From: JANMDR01 sp031409495
GTDB lineage: Bacteria; Pseudomonadota; Gammaproteobacteria; Burkholderiales; Usitatibacteraceae
Assembly: GCA_031409495.1 (NCBI GenBank)
Contig: JANNXI010000042.1
Coordinates: 1 to 7,353 of the forward strand
DNA length: 7,353 bases
Direction of reading: 5' to 3'
The position numbers were made by a program, and so were the translations under genes. Positions 1-6,248 of this stretch are shown here, piece after piece (within the stretch, counting starts at the first letter, position 1; every line of letters starts with the position of its first letter). Under the pieces are notes generated by a model. It did no database searches. It was not told the origin of the DNA and saw only the letters and a list, made by a program, of their open reading frames with translations.

Positions 1-333
1 TAGGCGCTTTATGACCAGCGATGCCGCTAGCGGGATACATAACTCCCAGGCTGCGCACCGCGTGACTGCGCCACCCACAATCGTTGACAAGTGATAACGA
101 TCTTATCCGCTTAACTTCGGATATCCAAGTATCTGCGCTTCATCAACTTGGTCGATTTGCGCGCTATCCAAAAACTGTTCTGCATATTTCAAATATACTT
201 TGTCGCGGACAAAGACATCAAATAAATCGGGGGCAATGTGCCCGTTCAACTTAAGCTTCCCGAGTATATGCAAGGACTCTGACAGAATTTTGCCTCGTTT
301 ATAAGAACGATCTTTTTTGCTGTAAGCGCTTCA
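1..333. repeat. Left copy of 333-bp direct repeat flanking the pilin
   Basis: This stretch matches 1184-1514. Positions 1-119 are identical to 1184-1302. From 120 to 333 I count 13 substitutions (120, 128, 134, 202, 208, 233, 255, 259, 286, 287, 296, 306, 330) and a 2-bp expansion of a T-run near 312-318. Similarity stops abruptly after 333. The left edge is the window edge, so the true repeat may be longer. It holds about 100 bp of downstream non-coding DNA plus the 3' end of an HD-GYP gene. No transposase or terminal inverted repeats are visible, so it looks like a segmental (tandem) duplication rather than an insertion element. Confidence 0.95.
103..333 (-). pseudogene. Decayed 3' fragment of the HD-GYP phosphohydrolase gene
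   Basis: Read on the minus strand, this fragment encodes a degraded version of the last 76 or so residues of the protein at 1286-2962, ending in the same KLSG and TAA stop (103-105). It has no start, no catalytic motifs and a 2-bp insertion in a T-run near 312-318 that breaks the frame relative to the parent. Of the codons that differ downstream of that insertion, I read nine as amino-acid changing (for example S to P, P to L, L to Q, D to A, F to L, P to R, P to S) and two as silent. That pattern fits loss of constraint. The fragment sits just downstream of the pilin terminator, so it is unlikely to be translated. It is a relic of the duplication that surrounds the pilin. Confidence 0.85.
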
Positions 334-351
334 TCACAAAAAATTAGTGCG

Positions 352-383
352 AAAAAAAAGCCCCTCCGAGGAGGGGCTTTTTT
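352..383 (-). terminator. Intrinsic terminator of the pilin gene (potentially bidirectional)
   Basis: GCCCCTCC at 360-367 pairs perfectly with GGAGGGGC at 370-377. The stem is extended by six A-T pairs from the flanking A-run (352-359) and T-run (378-383). On the minus strand the hairpin is followed by a run of eight T residues, the expected form for Rho-independent termination. It begins 13 bases past the pilin stop codon. The symmetric A/T flanks mean it could also stop plus-strand transcription. Confidence 0.93.
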
Positions 384-396
384 ACGTCCAGACAAA

Positions 397-876
397 TTAT
401 CCGCGGCAAGAACCAGGCAATAGTTTAGGATCAATTGAAGTACCATCGGCCACTAAACCACAACGCCATTCGAATACAGAAATACCAATATCAGCATTTG
501 TAAATTGGGTAGCGGCTGCTTTCAATGGTACCAGCGACAGCGCTTTACCATCTGCGCCAGCGCCAATACCGGTAGCCATAGCTGTAACTACAATCTTACC
601 TACGTTATCAGTAACAATTGAAGCCACATACTTTGTAGTTTGCGTTGCAGATTCGCAGCCCCATTCGCCAGCCGCTGGCAGAGCAGGTTTGGTAGTTGAT
701 TGAATGGTCTCAGTAATTGTTGTGCGGCAAGCAGATGCTGCCAAAATAATCTCAGTAACCTTAGCGCGCTTTGTGTAATCTTGATAAGCAGGCAATGCAA
801 CCGCTGCCAAAATACCAATAATCGCAACAACGATCATCAATTCGATAAGCGTAAAACCTTTTTGTACTGTTTTCAT
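397..876 (-). CDS. pilA: Type IVa pilin (PilA-like major pilin precursor)
   Basis: This 159-residue prepilin is the structural subunit of a type IV pilus, assembled in the inner membrane and extruded across the envelope. Residues 1-7 (MKTVQKG) form the short basic leader. Prepilin peptidase should cut between G7 and F8, with N-methylation of F8, leaving a mature protein of 152 residues. The conserved glutamate at mature position 5 is present (E12 of the precursor), followed by the hydrophobic helix to about residue 31. The C-terminal C139-C157 pair forms the usual disulfide-bounded D-region. C50 and C74 may form a second bridge. I chose ATG at 874-876 because GGAG (883-886) lies 6 nt upstream; the longer TTG start would overlap that Shine-Dalgarno site. 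The gene is monocistronic, with a strong terminator downstream and a candidate sigma-54 promoter upstream. Major pilin is favoured over minor pilin by the family-typical length and dedicated regulation. The symbol is given at family level; the usual pilS/pilR neighbours are not in the window. Confidence 0.95.
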   Translation of the reverse strand: MKTVQKGFTLIELMIVVAIIGILAAVALPAYQDYTKRAKVTEIILAASACRTTITETIQSTTKPALPAAGEWGCESATQTTKYVASIVTDNVGKIVVTAMATGIGAGADGKALSLVPLKAAATQFTNADIGISVFEWRCGLVADGTSIDPKLLPGSCRG

Positions 877-882
877 GTGTAG

Positions 883-886
883 CTCC
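883..886 (-). promoter_or_regulatory. Shine-Dalgarno site of the pilin
   Basis: GGAG on the minus strand, 6 nt from ATG at 874-876. It settles the start codon: the only upstream in-frame alternative (TTG, 886-888) overlaps this site and would add four residues to a leader that is otherwise of canonical length. Confidence 0.85.
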
Positions 887-970
887 AAATAATTTAATTA
901 AAATAAAACTGCAAGGGCGCCTCTACTGCTTTACTTCTTACTACGCGATAACTTGCGTTGATCTACTATA

Positions 971-986
971 AGCACGAGCCATGCCA
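971..986 (-). promoter_or_regulatory. Candidate sigma-54 (-24/-12) promoter of the pilin
   Basis: The minus strand reads TGGCATGGCTCGTGCT, close to the consensus TGGCACG-N4-TTGCW. The invariant GG and GC are both present and 10 bases apart; the deviations are C to T in the -24 box and T to G in the -12 box. Transcription would begin near 960, giving a leader of about 85 nt. Pilin genes of Pseudomonas and relatives use sigma-54 with the activator PilR, so both position and context fit. The call rests on pattern match only. Confidence 0.6.
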
Positions 987-1068
987 ACTTGACTTACCAT
1001 GGCCGCTTACGCATAAAGTCTGGATATTCGTTACTTAAGTGCAATTCAAAGTACTTTTCCGTCTCATT

Positions 1069-1085
1069 AGCACGACATCTGTGCT
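1069..1085. repeat. Inverted repeat AGCAC-N7-GTGCT upstream of pilin promoter
   Basis: Five-base arms AGCAC (1069-1073) and GTGCT (1081-1085) separated by 7 bases, lying about 110-125 bp upstream of the predicted start. The spacing suits a dimeric regulator site, but arms this short can arise by chance. Confidence 0.3.
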
Positions 1086-1138
1086 CACGGCCATCAAACT
1101 TGCCGTTTTAAGCGATGGAATGATTAACATGCCTGCCC

Positions 1139-1153
1139 AAAAGTGTCACTTTT
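1139..1153. promoter_or_regulatory. Inverted repeat AAAAGTG-T-CACTTTT, possible activator site
   Basis: A perfect 7-bp inverted repeat around one central base, containing TGTC/GACA as found in described PilR target sites. It lies roughly 180-190 bp upstream of the predicted pilin start, a distance at which sigma-54 enhancer-binding proteins can act. It is just outside the repeat shared with the left copy within this window. The operator role is inferred from symmetry and position. Confidence 0.4.
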
Positions 1154-1183
1154 ACCTCGTTAAGCTGCCCCTTTATTGCGAAA

Positions 1184-1514
1184 TAGGCGCTTTATGACCA
1201 GCGATGCCGCTAGCGGGATACATAACTCCCAGGCTGCGCACCGCGTGACTGCGCCACCCACAATCGTTGACAAGTGATAACGATCTTATCCGCTTAACTT
1301 CGAATATCCAGGTATCAGCGCTTCATCAACTTGGTCGATTTGCGCGCTATCCAAAAACTGTTCTGCATATTTCAAATATACTTTTTCGCGTACAAAGACA
1401 TCAAATAAATCGGGGTCAATGTGCCCGTTCAACTTAAACTTGCCGAGTATATGCAAGGACTCTGACAGTGTTTTGCCTGGTTTATAAGGACGATCTTTTG
1501 CTGTAAGCGCCTCA
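1184..1514. repeat. Right copy of 333-bp direct repeat (intact HD-GYP 3' end)
   Basis: This is the parental-looking copy of the repeat. It covers the last 76 or so codons of the complete HD-GYP gene and 102 bp downstream of its stop. Offset to the left copy is 1183 bp. Together the two copies enclose the pilin gene, its terminator and its upstream region. Homologous recombination between them would delete the pilin unit, leaving the HD-GYP gene with a 3' end from one copy or the other. Confidence 0.95.
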
Positions 1515-2962
1515 AATATGTCGGCGATGCCCATTACACGGGCTTGTACGCTCATTTGATCGCGCGTGAGACCTTTTGGATAGCCTTTGCCATCCATACG
1601 TTCATGATGACCCCCTGCGTATTCTGGCACTCTTTTCAAATGCTTAGGCCACGGCAAAGCTTCCAGCATGTTAATCGTAGCGACAATGTGATGATTAATA
1701 ATTTCGCGTTCTGCTGGCATGAGGGTGCCATAGGGGATGTTTAAATTATCTCGTTCATCGTTCGATAAAAATGTCACCCTATCGCCGCTGGCGTCAGTGT
1801 ATTGCAATGCAGCAATCTGTTTTACACGCAACTGATCGTCCGCATTCATGCGTTCGCCACCAATATTTTGCTTCCGGAGAAATTCACGGTCTGAGTCAAT
1901 TTGTGCGATGGTTTGCGCGAATGTGGCTTCCGCATGCGCGCGGCCCCGTGCGGTGGCATCGCCTGCCTCTAAGGCTTCCAGTTTGGCGTGGAGCATACTG
2001 ATTTCGGCGTCGCGTTTAAGCACCTCAAAGCGTGTATCTATGAGTTTTACTCGATCAAAGATCGTTTCAAGCTTGGTAGCTTTATCAACAACATGAACGG
2101 GGGTGGTGATTTTTCCGCAATCGTGAAGCAAACCGGCAATTTTTAGTTCGTAGCGGTCGCGATCGGTCATTTGAAAGTTCGCGAGCGGTCCGTCCTTCGA
2201 CCGCGCTGCGGCCTCAGCTAACATCATCGTTAACGCTGGTACGCGGTTACAGTGACCACCGGTATAGGGTGATTTTTCGTCAATCGCCGTGTTAATCAGC
2301 GCGATTAAAGATTCAAATAAATGCTCCAATTGGAGCATGAGCATACGATTGGTTAGCGCAATGGCTGCTTGGGACGCCAATGAAGTGGCTAAGCGCTGGT
2401 CTTCCTCAGTGAACACAGAAACATTGCCATCACCGTCCTTAGCATTCAATAATTGCAATACACCGATGATTTCACCTTCATGGTTTTTCATCGGAATAGT
2501 CAGAAAGGACGTGGAGCGATAGCCGGTTTTTTTATCAAAATTCCGTGTGCCAGAAAAATCAAATCCCTCAGCGGCATAGGCATCTGCGATATTCACGGCT
2601 TTATCGTTGAGCGCACAATAGGCGGCAACCATGCTGTTATTGGGTGAGCCGTCGGCATGGCGTAATGGGATGGGGTAAAACGGCACGGGAATGCCGGTGG
2701 TGCCACCCATCGCAATTTTTAGGCTGTCGTTAAGTACAATTTCAAATTTAAGCTTATCTTCAACTAATCGGTAGAGCGTGCCGCCGTCAGCACCAGTAAT
2801 ATTTTTAGCGCCGGTGAGTATGGTCTGCAACAACTTGTCAATATTGGTCTCATGGCTTAGCGCGATACCAATCTGATTTAAGTACTCAAGCGCACGCAGC
2901 AACCGTTCTGGGCTGCTTTTTGACGTGACACTCTTGAGCTTTGCAGTTCCGTTGAGATCCAC
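1286..2962 (-). CDS. GAF and HD-GYP domain phosphohydrolase (probable cyclic-di-GMP phosphodiesterase)
   Basis: A soluble 558-residue protein with no signal peptide or membrane segment. Residues 25-205 form a GAF domain of the cyclic-nucleotide phosphodiesterase type; N173, K175, F184 and D188 match most of the NKFDE signature (last E is Q). Residues 212-545 form an HD-GYP domain with H237, the H280-D281-x-G-K284 motif, H424/H425, HHE (452-454), DGKGYP (457-462) and D481. Such domains usually hydrolyse cyclic-di-GMP to pGpG or GMP at a metal centre. Unusually, about 165 residues separate HDCGK from HHE, against roughly 55 in ordinary members; the extra part (about 305-405) is helical and charged. 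The start is GTG (2960-2962), 12 bp after the ATPase stop, with only a weak ribosome site, suggesting translational coupling. Its 3' end is duplicated beyond the pilin. Catalytic activity is inferred from intact motifs. Confidence 0.9.
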   Translation of the reverse strand: MDLNGTAKLKSVTSKSSPERLLRALEYLNQIGIALSHETNIDKLLQTILTGAKNITGADGGTLYRLVEDKLKFEIVLNDSLKIAMGGTTGIPVPFYPIPLRHADGSPNNSMVAAYCALNDKAVNIADAYAAEGFDFSGTRNFDKKTGYRSTSFLTIPMKNHEGEIIGVLQLLNAKDGDGNVSVFTEEDQRLATSLASQAAIALTNRMLMLQLEHLFESLIALINTAIDEKSPYTGGHCNRVPALTMMLAEAAARSKDGPLANFQMTDRDRYELKIAGLLHDCGKITTPVHVVDKATKLETIFDRVKLIDTRFEVLKRDAEISMLHAKLEALEAGDATARGRAHAEATFAQTIAQIDSDREFLRKQNIGGERMNADDQLRVKQIAALQYTDASGDRVTFLSNDERDNLNIPYGTLMPAEREIINHHIVATINMLEALPWPKHLKRVPEYAGGHHERMDGKGYPKGLTRDQMSVQARVMGIADIFEALTAKDRPYKPGKTLSESLHILGKFKLNGHIDPDLFDVFVREKVYLKYAEQFLDSAQIDQVDEALIPGYSKLSG

Positions 2963-2974
2963 GAGTTAACTCAA

Positions 2975-5350
2975 TTACTTAATGCAGACCGCGCGCACTT
3001 GCACCATATCGGTTGTGCCTTCCAGTACTTTTTGCATACCATCCATTTTTAAGGTAAGCATGCCATCTGCCAGCGCCGTTCCTAACATTTCGGCTACTCG
3101 CGCATGCTCAACAATTTGTTTCTTCAATAAATCAGTGCCGAGTAACAGTTCATGCAGTCCTAACCGTCCTTTGTAGCCTGAGCCTCCACAAGCGTCGCAG
3201 CCAACCGGTTTGTAAAGGGTAAATTTACCGTCTTTGGCGTAATCCTTAACCCATTGCTCGTAAACCTTCTTGTAACCCGCATTAGGGTCTTTTGCGAACT
3301 CCGGCGTGTTTTTTAACTCCTGACAGTATTCGGTTAAAAATGCCTTCATTTCTTCGGATGTAGGCGAATAGGGTTGCTTACACTTGCAGAGCCGCTTCGC
3401 TAAGCGTTGCGCGAGGACGCCGAGCAAGGCGTCAGCAAAATTGAACGGATCCATGCCCATATCGAGCAAGCGCACAATAGACTCAGTCGCGCTATTAGTG
3501 TGGAGGGTGGCAAATACCAAGTGGCCGGTGAGTGATGCTTCGATACCGGTAGACGTTGTTTCTTTGTCGCGCATCTCGCCTACCATGATGATATCGGGAT
3601 CCGCTCGCAAAAAAGCCTTCATCGCCATCGCAAAGGTATAGCCTGCCTTTACGTTTACCTGTACCTGACGTAGTCCTTTTTGGGTAATTTCAACTGGGTC
3701 TTCGGCAGTCCAAATTTTGGTCTCCGGTGTGTTCAAGTACCCCAAAACCGAGTGCAATGTGGTGGTTTTACCCGAACCCGTTGGACCACACACAAAGAAC
3801 AAACCATAAGGCTTGGATACGCAGCTTTTTAATCGCGCCAAGTTCGCCGGCAAGATACCCAACTTGTCGAGTGGGATGGGCTCACCTGCAGCCAAAATGC
3901 GCATCACCACATCTTCGACACCACCAGCCGTAGGAATAGTCGCAACACGCAATTCGATATCTAGCGGACCATATTTTCTAAATTTAATCTTGCCGTCTTG
4001 CGGCCTGCGTTTCTCCGAAATATCGAGATCGCACATAATTTTTAATCGCGCAGTCAGTGCGCTTCGATAACTCGCTGGCACCTCAATATAATTCATCAAC
4101 GTGCCGTCTTTGCGGAAACGCACGCCTGTTTTTGCTTTACCAGGCACCGGCTCAATATGAATATCAGATGCGCCTTGATTATATGCATCAATAATAATTT
4201 TATTCACCAACTTGACAAGCTCATTGTCTGAAGCGCCCGACGCTTCGTCGCCGCCAATTTCTGTGACCGGGCTGTCGTCGTCGTCCATGCTCGAGAGCAT
4301 GTCGCCGATAGAGTCGCTTGAGACGCCGTCGACGCCAAAAAATTGCGCGACAGTTTGGCTAAAATCTCGCTGCGTACAGACCTTAAAGACTGGCTTTTGT
4401 TTGGGGAAGATGTTCTCAACGACACGCGAGCTTTTAGTGTGCTCCGGGTCTGTTGTCATCACTATCAACCCGACTTTACTATCCTCAATGGGTAACCAAT
4501 TGGCGCCTTCGGCGTACTCTTTTTTAATATGTTTTAGCAAATCGATCGGCTTGATGCGATCGGCTTTGAATGGTTCACATTCAACACCAAAGTACTTGGC
4601 AAGCGCTGCTCCGAGCGCCTGCGGTTTTACTTGAAATTCATCAATCAAGATGTCTTCGACATTACGATTTTTGCGGCGAGCCGTGCGTGTGGCTAATTCT
4701 AATTCGCCCTCAGAGATGACGTTATCCATCACCAAGTACTCAAACTTCGATCTAATTTGCCCCGGCACTTGTTGCCGCACTTTAAACGCTATAGCAAGCG
4801 TTTTGGAAAGCTCTAGCATGCCCTCTTCAGTCAACGGCGGGAATGGGTCACCCGGCAAGTGGTTAATGACTTGAATGACACCTAATAAATCAGCGCCATC
4901 CGCGCTGACGATAGGCGAAACCATCATCTGCTTGGTACGATAGCCGGTACGTTGATCGACCGCCTTTAAAAACGCGAGATTCGGCGAGAAGCTTTTTAGC
5001 TCAGCATCATCGTAAACATCCTGAATATTCATGAATCGGCGATTAAGTGCTGCGCAACCTGCGATCGAATTCTCTGATAACGGCAGTTTAATATCCTTAA
5101 AGGAATTTAAGCCAGACTTAATCTTCGAAATAATGGACTGGCCATCCTCTGACGTGGTGTAAATGGTGAGTCTATCTGCGTCAAACAACTGACAAATATC
5201 GCGAGTGACATCCAACATAATTTCATCCACATTGGCTGTGGAATGAATACGATTGGTAACGGCTTGTAGTTTTTTCGAAAACGCGAGTTTTATCGAAATG
5301 TCCGCGACGGGGTTACCCCCTCCTGCTTTAGGCTCCAGCACTGCGCTCAT
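2975..5350 (-). CDS. GAF-domain type IV pilus/type II secretion assembly ATPase (PilB/GspE/MshE family)
   Basis: A 791-residue cytoplasmic hexameric-motor ATPase, long for this family (typically 500-580) because of an N-terminal GAF sensor (about 25-190). Residues 200-340 resemble the MshEN/T2SSE N-terminal domain. A short acidic linker with DDDD (356-359) follows. The motor half has SDIHIE (395-400), the RRPQDG segment (448-453), Walker A GPTGSGKTT (522-530), the Asp box TAEDPVE (548-554), Walker B around DIIMVGEMRD (586-595) and the His box GHLVFATLHT (609-618). Metal-binding cysteines are C655, C657, C718 and C721, so it belongs with extension ATPases rather than PilT. The first pair is CxC, and about 60 residues lie between the pairs. 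The start ATG (5348-5350) has a weak GAGG site 10 nt upstream. No platform protein, prepilin peptidase or secretin gene is adjacent, so PilB versus GspE cannot be decided here. Confidence 0.93.
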   Translation of the reverse strand: MSAVLEPKAGGGNPVADISIKLAFSKKLQAVTNRIHSTANVDEIMLDVTRDICQLFDADRLTIYTTSEDGQSIISKIKSGLNSFKDIKLPLSENSIAGCAALNRRFMNIQDVYDDAELKSFSPNLAFLKAVDQRTGYRTKQMMVSPIVSADGADLLGVIQVINHLPGDPFPPLTEEGMLELSKTLAIAFKVRQQVPGQIRSKFEYLVMDNVISEGELELATRTARRKNRNVEDILIDEFQVKPQALGAALAKYFGVECEPFKADRIKPIDLLKHIKKEYAEGANWLPIEDSKVGLIVMTTDPEHTKSSRVVENIFPKQKPVFKVCTQRDFSQTVAQFFGVDGVSSDSIGDMLSSMDDDDSPVTEIGGDEASGASDNELVKLVNKIIIDAYNQGASDIHIEPVPGKAKTGVRFRKDGTLMNYIEVPASYRSALTARLKIMCDLDISEKRRPQDGKIKFRKYGPLDIELRVATIPTAGGVEDVVMRILAAGEPIPLDKLGILPANLARLKSCVSKPYGLFFVCGPTGSGKTTTLHSVLGYLNTPETKIWTAEDPVEITQKGLRQVQVNVKAGYTFAMAMKAFLRADPDIIMVGEMRDKETTSTGIEASLTGHLVFATLHTNSATESIVRLLDMGMDPFNFADALLGVLAQRLAKRLCKCKQPYSPTSEEMKAFLTEYCQELKNTPEFAKDPNAGYKKVYEQWVKDYAKDGKFTLYKPVGCDACGGSGYKGRLGLHELLLGTDLLKKQIVEHARVAEMLGTALADGMLTLKMDGMQKVLEGTTDMVQVRAVCIK

Positions 5351-5394
5351 GTTAGGTAAGCCTCATAATTTAGCGCGCATCAAAAGTGCGGCAG

Positions 5395-6159
5395 CTATAC
5401 TTCAAATATTTGCCCAGCTTCGAGCATTTTGGGTTTCCATTTGGCCGCTTCGGTTTCGATCTCGGCCATTGTCAATTGCACCTCGCCTGGCTTCAAATGC
5501 GTGATATAGACCTCAACATCGCGTTTTAGTTTTGCGAGCTCAGAAGCCAACATGCTGGGGCAAAGATGCTTTGACGCAATCGCAATATCTCGCTCTTTAT
5601 TTGAAAACGCTGTTTCAATCACCAAGTATTTTAAATTTGGCGTCTCATTGGCCACTTTCCACAGCGCATCATTAACGCTGGTGTCGCCACTAAATAAGAA
5701 GCTACCGCGTCCACTGTCCAATAAGTACCCCACCGCTGGCACTACATGATTTGCAGGAATAGGCGTAAATTTGCGGCCAGCTAAATTAACCGTTTGACCG
5801 ACGACCACTTCCTTAAAAGCCATAAATGGCGACTCAGCGTCGGGAATCTGTGAAAAATCAGGCCAGATTTTCCAATTAAAAATATGGTCTTTCAACACTT
5901 GAAGTGTGGCCGCCGTCGCGTAAATGGTCAGCGGCTTATCCCGCATCCAGCAAACGGTATCAACTAGAAAAGGAATGCTAGTGACATGATCAAGATGGGC
6001 ATGCGTGACAAAAATGTGATCAATTTTTGCCAACGCATCAATAGGCAAATCACCCACGCCCGTGCCCGCATCCACTAGGATGTCATCATCGACAAGAATG
6101 GCAGTAGTTCGTAGTGAACCGCCTATTCCGCCGCTACACCCTAGTATTTTTATACGCAT
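5395..6159 (-). CDS. Metallo-beta-lactamase-fold hydrolase, class II cyclic-nucleotide phosphodiesterase-like
   Basis: A 254-residue cytoplasmic protein with the metallo-beta-lactamase di-metal site: H53-x-H55-x-D57-H58 (THAHLDH), H138, D159 in SGDT, and H221. H198 is a further candidate. The HxHLDH followed by V-T-S resembles the signature of class II 3',5'-cyclic-nucleotide phosphodiesterases (yeast PDE1 type), and the length and overall layout fit bacterial relatives. The likely reaction is cleavage of cAMP or cGMP to the 5'-nucleotide, but other phosphodiester substrates cannot be excluded from sequence. It lies 44 bp upstream of the GAF-ATPase gene and 89 bp downstream of the FHA gene on the same strand. 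In this setting it may degrade the ligand sensed by the neighbouring GAF domains, which is inference. The start ATG (6157-6159) begins MRIKILG, a typical first strand of the fold; no strong ribosome site is visible. Confidence 0.85.
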   Translation of the reverse strand: MRIKILGCSGGIGGSLRTTAILVDDDILVDAGTGVGDLPIDALAKIDHIFVTHAHLDHVTSIPFLVDTVCWMRDKPLTIYATAATLQVLKDHIFNWKIWPDFSQIPDAESPFMAFKEVVVGQTVNLAGRKFTPIPANHVVPAVGYLLDSGRGSFLFSGDTSVNDALWKVANETPNLKYLVIETAFSNKERDIAIASKHLCPSMLASELAKLKRDVEVYITHLKPGEVQLTMAEIETEAAKWKPKMLEAGQIFEV

Positions 6160-6248
6160 CTAAAATAAAATCCGCGCTGTTTGAACTAAGAAATAAGGCC
6201 TAAACTACCAAAATGGCAGAGTTCAGCCAGCAGTTGTTAAGGCTCATT

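Larger units (their letters stand above)
889..1285. other. Gene-free interval between HD-GYP gene and pilin
   Basis: I see no convincing gene on either strand of this 397-bp interval. It contains the candidate -24/-12 promoter (971-986), two short inverted repeats (1069-1085 and 1139-1153), and at its right end the 102 bp of downstream sequence shared exactly with positions 1-102. That shared part contains the 10-bp palindrome CCGCTAGCGG (1207-1216) and a weak ATCGTT/AACGAT hairpin just past the HD-GYP stop. No T-rich intrinsic terminator follows the HD-GYP gene, so readthrough into the pilin leader is possible. A long leader is usual for pilin genes controlled by a distant activator. Confidence 0.7.

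Noticed and set aside
246..446. Minus-strand open frame spanning the pilin terminator
   Set aside because: It runs through the terminator hairpin and the frameshifted part of the HD-GYP remnant. It is a product of the duplication junction with no family resemblance.
347..703. Plus-strand open frame of 118 codons opposite the pilin
   Set aside because: It lies antisense to a clear pilin gene, begins in the terminator and shows no recognisable domain.
877..888. Longer pilin start at TTG (886-888) adding MELH
   Set aside because: The TTG overlaps the GGAG Shine-Dalgarno site that is correctly spaced for the ATG at 874-876, and the shorter leader MKTVQKG is canonical.
899..914. TTGCA-like -12 box closer to the pilin (910-914)
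   Set aside because: The nearest GG on the minus strand is at the wrong spacing for a -24 element (about 7 rather than 10 bases between GG and GC).
1..1514. Insertion sequence or transposon carrying the pilin
   Set aside because: The flanks are direct repeats of a neighbouring gene, with no transposase, terminal inverted repeats or short target-site duplication visible.
2963..2972. Palindrome GAGTTAACTC between the ATPase and HD-GYP genes
   Set aside because: It fills a 12-bp intergenic gap where an operator is improbable, and a 10-bp palindrome is plausible by chance.
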